Positions 57,928 to 64,000 of a DNA stretch of 64,000 bases are shown in pieces; the first letter of the stretch is position 1, and every line of letters begins with the position of its first letter. The notes under the pieces were generated by a model. The model saw only the letters and a list, made by a program, of their open reading frames with translations. It was not told the DNA's origin and did no database searches. The stretch lies in contig NW_024037076.1 in assembly GCF_015706575.1 (NCBI RefSeq), forward strand, positions 16,248,898 to 16,312,897, in the 5' to 3' direction. This stretch comes from Patiria miniata (lineage: Eukaryota > Echinodermata > Asteroidea > Valvatida > Asterinidae). The position numbers and the translations under genes were made by a program.

Positions 57928-57999
57928 TTATCTGATGAATCTGCCGCTCGTGTCGATTTCCCCCCGTACCTTTGGTGGACTCGCCAATCTCCAAACCCT
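57928..57999 (+). CDS. LGR-type gene 2: LRR exon (type B)
   Basis: An intact 72-bp LRR exon: acceptor ttcgacag, donor gtaagt, phase 2-2. The protein reads Y-LMNLPLVSISPRTFGGLANL-QTL. Type B exons (this one, 54810, 55173, 56342, 57698, 61883 and 63633) share the GATTCGACAG acceptor context and the LPLVSI core. It is one of only two type B exons whose splice sites are both intact. Confidence 0.85.
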
Positions 58000-59053
58000 G
58001 TAAGTTTGATGTGGTTCGTGTTTTAGTCGTTGTTAATTAAAGTGTACAATGCAAGCTTTATGTGTTTCTTTAGCGATCTACATAGGAACCAAACTCACTC
58101 CCACAAAAGCTAACGTTAACCACCTTAATAATTTACAAAAAGGTCTTTTGTGGTCATTTGTTTTAAATTTGGTTTATATATACAAACTCAGTTGTTCAAC
58201 CTAGTAAATATATACAGCCAGGTTATGTAATGGACCTTTGTGTGATTTAAGTGATATCAATTCTCTGTCTTTTTTCCTTCTGTCTTTTTTCCAATCTGAT
58301 AAGACTTCAATAGGGAAGTCACAATATTGATTTGTTTTTAATATTAACAACATAGATGTAACAAATGATAATAACTACTTCCATCACAATGTGTGCTCAA
58401 ACGAAATAATATATTATGCTGCGATGTGATGTCTTTGGAATAGTATATTAGAAATATTTTGTTGTATATGATGTCCACCAAAAAGAAAACTACAAAGGTA
58501 TAATATGAACTAAGCGAGAACCAGAGGGGTGCATTTAATATATCATTGGAAAGCTTACTGCTTTAATGGTTATTAGGACAAAAAAAAAGTCTCCGGTTTC
58601 TGGTATGCGCACGCGTCGCCGTAGCCAGGCGCGTCGGAAAAATGAAAAAGTTTTTTTGTCAATGAAAGATGATGTCTCAAAACCGCCAAATTCACTGTTT
58701 TGACTGGAATCCTGCTGCTGCACAATTTTAACGTATTTTTAGATGGGGTTATGATCGAGAATAAGCTTTATATGGCTTCTCTTGACTCCCATGTATTTGC
58801 ACTAAGTCTAGTCGGGCACCATTTGCAGTCATCAGCCGAAATTTGAGGCAAAAAAATCAGGTAAAAAAAAAAAAAAAGCCGCGTCGCTGCACCACTTTTT
58901 GGGCAAGCTCCATACCATAAACCGGAGACTTTTTTTTTGGGGGGGGGGCCTTAAGTTCATACTTCGGTTATCATCCCTTTCTTTGTGTGATACCTTTTTT
59001 GAGAGGACACCCTGTGTATTTTATGTCCGTTTATTCTTTAATTGACTTGACAG
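58000..59053 (+). other. intron, partly copied at 59800-60769
   Basis: About 58075-58575 matches 59805-60300 collinearly, and both carry the AGTCTCCGG MITE at the same point. Homologous, but without the MITE, to 4990-5699 of gene 1. Confidence 0.7.
58575..58950. mobile_element. MITE, AGTCTCCGGTTTCTGG ends (copy 2)
   Basis: Inverted ends AAAAAGTCTCCGGTTTCTGG and the complement, then a G-run and GGCC. It has the opposite orientation to the copy at 9201. It sits at the same intronic site as copy 3 (60299), so it was present before that exon duplication. Confidence 0.85.
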
Positions 59054-59125
59054 TCGGATGCAGAGTCTTCCTCTAGCGTCGATCACCAACGACACATTTA
59101 GCGGGCTGATCAATCTCCACGAGCT
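59054..59125 (+). CDS. LGR-type gene 2: LRR exon (type A)
   Basis: An intact 72-bp exon: acceptor cttgacag, donor gtaagt, phase 2-2. The protein reads R-MQSLPLASITNDTFSGLINL-HEL. It is nearly identical to 60770-60841 (ITND core shared), so these two are the youngest pair in the array. Confidence 0.85.
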
Positions 59126-59255
59126 GTAAGTTTGATACGAATCCTGTTTGTTTATGATGCACATCAGAAAATGCAATTTTAATTTGCATATCATAAGCGT
59201 TGGGCATCAATCTGACTCTCTCCATAGTTACCATTAACTATTTTCTTTCGAGTGA

Positions 59256-59650
59256 CAGTAGCGTATCCAGATTCTGATATCAGGCGGCGGGGTGGGGGGG
59301 GGGGGCAACTGCACATCCGCGCTGAAATGTAGAAGCTTTTTTTTTTCTCCGGACACTTGGCCTCCGTAAAATAAAAAAAGGGGGGGGGGGAGACTATTAC
59401 CTTTCTTCCAAATGGGGGCGCTCGTCAAAACTGACCATTATTGTGCATACTGGAAAAGCTATGTCGATTTTCATGGCGCATCGTAATGATTTTTGAGCTT
59501 TTTTTTTTTAAGTTGAAGTCAGAACTCTCTAACCATTTATGGAAATACTTACTGATAAACAAATATAAATAAATATTTCAAACAAATCCGCCGGGGGGGG
59601 GGGAGTTGCCCCCTGTACCCCCCCCCCCGCGCTCTCTGGATACGCCACTG
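59256..59650. mobile_element. hAT-like MITE in LRR intron (copy 2)
   Basis: Ends CAGTAGCGTATCCAG and CTGGATACGCCACTG, flanked by perfect 8-bp duplications TCGAGTGA (59248-59255, 59651-59658). 395 bp, non-coding. The empty site (TTTCGAGTTCG) is preserved in gene 1 at about 5895. Confidence 0.9.
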
Positions 59651-60298
59651 TCGAGTGAGAGTAACATGTGTCCATTAAAATAGCTGTTTTATTTCAGAAG
59701 ACTGTAATAAGGAGTTAATCAGGTTCCTTTTACTTTGATTTAACAAAATAAAACTGTTATTTATGTATTTTTTGGAATTAATCGAAATTGTTTTTTTTTT
59801 TAGCTATCTAAATAGGAACCAAACTCACTCCCACAAAAGCTAACGTTAACCACCTTAATATTTTACAAAAAGGTCTTTTGTGGTCATTTGTTTTAAATTT
59901 GGTTTATATATACAAACTCAGTTGTTCAACTTAGTAAATATATACAGTCAGGTTATGTAATGGACCTTTGTGATATTAAAGTGATATCAATTCTCTGTCT
60001 TTTTTTCCTTCCGACCAATCTGATAAGACTTCAATAGGGAAGTCACAATATTGATTTGTTTTAAAAAATAACAACATAGATGTAACAGATGATAATAACT
60101 ACTTCCATCACAATGTATGCTCAAACGAAATAATATATTATGCTGCGATGTGATGTCTTTGGAATAGTATATTAGAAATATTTTGTTGTATATGATGTCC
60201 CCCAAAAAGAAAACTACAAAGGTATAATATGAACTAAGCGAGAACCAGAGGGGTTCATTTAATATATCATTGGAAAGCTTACTGCTTTAATGGTTATT

Positions 60299-60665
60299 AG
60301 GACAAAAAAAAGTCTCCGGTTTCTGGTATGCGCACGCGTCGCTGTAGCCATGCGCGTCGGCAAAATGAAAACGTTTTTTTTTCCATGAAAGATGATGTCT
60401 CAAAACCGCCAAATTCACTGGTTTGACTGGAATCCTGCTGCTGCACAATTTTAACGTGTTTTTTTAGATGGGGTTATGATCGAGAATAAGCTTTATATGG
60501 CTTCTCTTGACTCCCATGTATTTGCACTAAGTCTAGTCGGGCACCATTTGCAGTCATCAGCCGAAATTTGAGGCAAAAAAAATCAGGAAAAAAAAAAAAA
60601 GCCGCGTCGCTGCACCATTTTTTAGGCAAGCTCCATACCAGAAACCGGAGACTTTTTTTTTGGCC
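60299..60665. mobile_element. MITE, AGTCTCCGGTTTCTGG ends (copy 3)
   Basis: Same family and same orientation as 58575-58950 and inserted at the homologous base. The G-run at the right end is shortened to GG. Non-coding. Confidence 0.85.
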
Positions 60666-60769
60666 TTAAGTTCATAATTCGGTTATCATCCCTTTCTTTG
60701 TGTGATACCTTTTTTTGAGAGGACACCCTGTGTATTTTATGTCCGTTTATTCTTTACTTGACTTGACAG

Positions 60770-60841
60770 TCGGATGGAGAGTCTTCCTCTAGCGTCGATT
60801 ACCAACGACACATTTAGCGGGCTGATCAATCTTCAATATCT
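60770..60841 (+). CDS. LGR-type gene 2: LRR exon (type A)
   Basis: An intact 72-bp exon: acceptor cttgacag, donor gtaagt, phase 2-2. The protein reads R-MESLPLASITNDTFSGLINL-QYL. It differs from 59054-59125 at only a few positions (for example Q to E and HE to QY), showing recent duplication of exon with flanking introns. Confidence 0.85.
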
Positions 60842-60972
60842 GTAAGTTTGATACGACTCCTGTTTGTTTATGATGTCACAGCAGAAAATGCAATTTTAAT
60901 TTGCATATCATAAGCGTTGGGCATCAATCTGACTCTCTCCATAGTTACCATTAACCATTTTCTTTCGAGTGA

Positions 60973-61368
60973 CAGTAGCGTATCCAGACTTTGATATCAG
61001 GCGGGGTGGGGGGGGGGGGGGGGGCAACCGCACATCCGCGCCGAAATGTAGAAGAATTTTTTTCTTCTCCGGACACTTGGCCTCCGTAAAATAAAACAGT
61101 GTGGGGGGGGGGAGGAGACTATTACCTTTCTTCCAAATGGGGGCGCTCGTCAAAACTGACCATTATTGTGCATACTGGAAAAGCTATGTCGATTTTCATG
61201 GCGCATCGTAATGATTTTTGAGCTGTTTTTTTTAAAGTTGATGTCAGAAATCTCTAACCATTTATGGAAACACTTACTGAAAAACAAATATTTCAAAAAA
61301 AATCCGCCAAAGGGGGGGGGGGGGGGGGGAGTTGCAACTTCTGCCCTCCCCCTCTGGATACGCCACTG
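60973..61368. mobile_element. hAT-like MITE in LRR intron (copy 3)
   Basis: Ends CAGTAGCGTATCCAG and CTGGATACGCCACTG, with TCGAGTGA duplications at 60965-60972 and 61369-61376. 396 bp. Duplicated together with its exon rather than inserted independently. Confidence 0.9.
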
Positions 61369-61882
61369 TCGAGTGAGAGTAACATGTGTCCATTAAAATA
61401 GCTGTTTAATTTCAGAAGACTTTAATAAGGAGTTAATCAGGTTCCTTTTTACTTTGATTGAACAAAATAAAACTGTTATTGATGTATTGTTTGGAATTAA
61501 TCGAAATTGGGTACTTGAATTCTTCCCACGTAATATTTACTAACACATTGATTATTGACTTTAAAAAAGGCCTACTTGTAATTTATAATATTAATTCATC
61601 TGCTAATTTTTCACGAATTCACTTGAATGAATGTCTTCATGGACCACACATTTTAATATTTCTCGATGGGAGAAATAAAAAACAAATCTAAATCTGTCCA
61701 ATGTTTAAATAAAAATGAAGTGCAATTTGAGGTACATATACCGAGCTGACAGTTCAACTGAAAAGTGGCAATCATTAATTTGAATAGAACGTACACTTTA
61801 ATAGTACTTTTAACACAATCCAAATTTACAGATTTTGAAGAGTATTTCAGTTTTGTTATATATTTTTCATTTGATTCGACAG

Positions 61883-61954
61883 TGAAATGATAAATGTTCC
61901 GCTCGCGTCGATTCCCGCTGGTGCACTTGATCGATTCTCCAATCTCAAAACCCT
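61883..61954 (+). pseudogene. LRR exon with lost donor
   Basis: The acceptor ttcgacag is fine and the frame reads MINVPLASIPAGALDRFSNL over 72 bp. The donor is ctaagt instead of gtaagt. The sister exon at 55173 shares the mutant donor, so the loss predates their duplication. Confidence 0.78.
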
Positions 61955-63632
61955 CTAAGTTTGACACTTGTTGATGTCACAAAAGATACTAAAGCTCAAA
62001 AAGCATTGTAAGCTATTTGAATGGGAATCGAACTAAAACGAACTATCAATCTCGCACTAAATTTGTATTTCTCAGCAATTCCTATTTTTTTTGATATTTG
62101 GATCGTGGCCAATATCTTTAGGGTACTTTCTGGCGTATCGTTTGCATATAATTGCAGATATTGGTCAATTACCTGTACAAGAACCACAGGTCTTAATGGG
62201 TTTTGAAAAGACGTCTTCAACCATGGGTCACAATCACATGCTAAAACAATTAAATGAAGGCCCAGAGGGTAGAACTGGAAATTGGATTTGATAGCCGCTT
62301 CATTATCAGTTAGCATTATTTTACAAATCTTTCAAATGACAGTTGCAAGCTATTGGAATGGGAATCGAATTAACTGTTTCGGCAATTCCTTTTTTTTGTT
62401 ATTTGGATCGTGGCCAATGTCTTTAGGCTCCTTTTTGGGGCATATAGTTTGCATATAATTGCAGTTGGGTTAATTACCTGCACAAGAACCACAGGTCTTA
62501 ATGAGTTTTGAAAAGACGTCTTGAGTCATGGGTCACATGCTAAAACAAATAAATAAATCAATGCCCCGTGGTTGGTATAACTGGTAATTATTGGATTTCA
62601 TGGCCGTTTTATTATGTTTTTATGATGAGTTTTGAAAAGAAGTCTTCAACCATGTGTCACAGGCTAAAACAATTAAATAAAAGCCCCAGTTGGTGGAACT
62701 GAAAAATTGGATTTTATGGCCGTTTTATTATCAGTTAATTAGCATTATTTTACAAATCCTTTAAATTTTCGCAAAGCACCGAGTCGGGATATATATGTTA
62801 TTTTATTTGGTGTAAGAGTCAGACAATATAAAAATAAAAGTCAAGGGCAATCTATAATGGATAACGTTAAATTGACGTGCACCACCTCATGACAAAGTCT
62901 AGATAAATATGATTAAAGTGTTCCTGAGGCTGGTTTCGAGTTTAATATTGGAAAAAAATATTATTTCATTTGTTATTTAATTTCTTTTTTTCCTAGCAAG
63001 TTATTCACTTTGAAAGACACATCTCACAACCAAATCCAGCGACGTTTAGTTATTGAATTATTGCTTCATAAAATTAGAATTATGATGCTGCCGGACAATA
63101 TTTCGGCTCTCGAATGGCAGGTTCATTATGCGGAAATGAAAACCCTTTTTCAGAGAGTTGGAGACACCCAAAAATTGAAATTTTTGGTTTAAACATAATA
63201 TACAAACTAAAAATTTGTTATAGGGAAAAATCCTGTTAAAAAATAATATTATTTCATTTGTTATTTACTATTTTTTTCCTAGCAATATCAAAGTTATTCA
63301 CTTTGAAAGACACATCTCACAACCGAATCCAGCGACGTTCAGTCATTGAATTATATTGCTTCATAAAATTTGAATTATAATGCTGCCGGACAATATTTTG
63401 GCTCTCGAAGGCGGGTTCATTATGCGGAAAATGAAAACCCTTTTTCAGACATTTGATGGTTTAAACATAATATACAAACTGAAAATTTGTTATATGAAAA
63501 CAATTCTTGTTTTGAGGAGTACATATATAGATATTACATTTTGTGAAGTAGTAATAGGAGCGCGTGTCCACATGATAATATATATATTTGGCAGAATATT
63601 TCAATTGTGTTGTTCTTAATTTGATTCGACAG
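61955..63632 (+). other. intron, copies of earlier array blocks
   Basis: About 62390-63170 repeats 55380-56160. 63240-63460 is a second partial repeat of the last part (CTTTGAAAGACACATCTCAC and CTGCCGGACAATATT). AT-rich, with no intact exon until 63633. Confidence 0.65.
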
Positions 63633-63704
63633 TAATCTGACCAATCTCCCGCTCGTGTCCATTCCCCCGGGTACGTTTGGTGAACTCTCCAATCTCCAAG
63701 GCCT
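63633..63704 (+). CDS. LGR-type gene 2: LRR exon (type B)
   Basis: An intact 72-bp exon: acceptor ttcgacag, donor gtaagt, phase 2-2. The protein reads N-LTNLPLVSIPPGTFGELSNL-QGL. It is the last exon in the window; the intron after it resembles that after 57999. The remaining LRR exons, the linker and the 7TM exon, if the gene matches gene 1, must lie beyond 64000. Confidence 0.85.
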
Positions 63705-64000
63705 GTAAGTTTGATGTGGTTCGTATCTTTGTTTTTGTTAATTGAAGAGTATGTATACTGCAAGCTCTATTTGGATCTTAAACTATCTATATAGGAACCC
63801 ATCTCACTCTCACCAAAGCTACCGTTAACCATTTCAATAAACGTAAAAAAAGGGGCTTTTTCGGTCATTTGTGATTTTTGTTATACAAAAACAGTTGTAA
63901 AACCTAAAAAAAAAAAAAAAGTCACGTTATGTAATGGACATTGTGATATTTAAGTATTATCAATTCCTTGAGTTTTTTTTTCTGAGCAATCTGATATGAC
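63705..64000 (+). other. intron of gene 2, runs off window
   Basis: Intronic sequence homologous to about 58000-58280 (shared GGAACC.A.CTCACTC and AAAGCTA.CGTTAACCA). No exon. Confidence 0.6.

Larger units (their letters stand above)
59126..60769 (+). other. intron between the two youngest LRR exons
   Basis: Contains a hAT-like MITE (59256-59650), then sequence matching the intron after 57999, then the AGTCTCCGG MITE (60299-60665). No exon is seen. A type B exon that might be expected in this unit, by comparison with neighbouring units, is absent: about 59790 joins the two intron types directly. Confidence 0.65.

Overview
This is eukaryotic, intron-rich, repeat-dense DNA: exons with GT..AG splice sites, long AT-rich introns, many G/C homopolymers, frequent TACATGTA-type words, terminal-inverted-repeat transposons and one dead non-LTR retrotransposon. 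There is no bacterial or phage organisation. The gene content (a leucine-rich-repeat GPCR with one repeat per 72-bp exon, and a MIF/D-dopachrome tautomerase-like gene) and the general texture suggest a marine invertebrate, most likely an echinoderm, hemichordate or cephalochordate. The species cannot be fixed from the sequence alone.

Layout. (1) 1-5.7 kb: repeats, including a hAT-like insertion with a perfect 8-bp target duplication inside an older repeat. (2) 5.70-8.19 kb (+): the last three exons of an LGR/relaxin-receptor-like GPCR: one LRR exon, one LRR-like linker exon, and one exon carrying hinge, seven TM segments and a short tail. (3) 8.3-13.8 kb: a 416-bp foldback element, a MITE and a decayed direct duplication. 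(4) 13.8-19.35 kb: a recent head-to-tail duplication of about 2.8 kb; each copy carries the last two exons of a MIF/D-DT-like protein. (5) 19.4-49.3 kb: mostly transposons. These include a 5'-truncated LINE (-), a hAT-like family whose ends are arrays of the hexamer GGTCTC, a possible 9.6-kb CACTG-ended element, a MITE with its terminal motif repeated internally, and a cluster of four perfect CRE octamers behind a candidate 5' exon. (6) 49.6-64 kb (+): the start of a second LGR-type gene: signal-peptide exon, Cys-rich LRRNT-like exon, then an array of 72-bp LRR exons, five intact and five broken. Its 7TM exon, if present, lies beyond the window.

How it fits together. The two LGR genes share exon structure and intron sequence, so they are tandem paralogues. 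All LRR exons are phase 2-2 and 72 bp, so one can be added, skipped or lost without breaking the frame. Within the second gene the array is growing by duplication of exon plus intron and decaying by loss of splice sites. MITE insertions shared by some introns and absent from others give the order of events. The tautomerase duplicates lie between the two receptors and show no functional tie to them.
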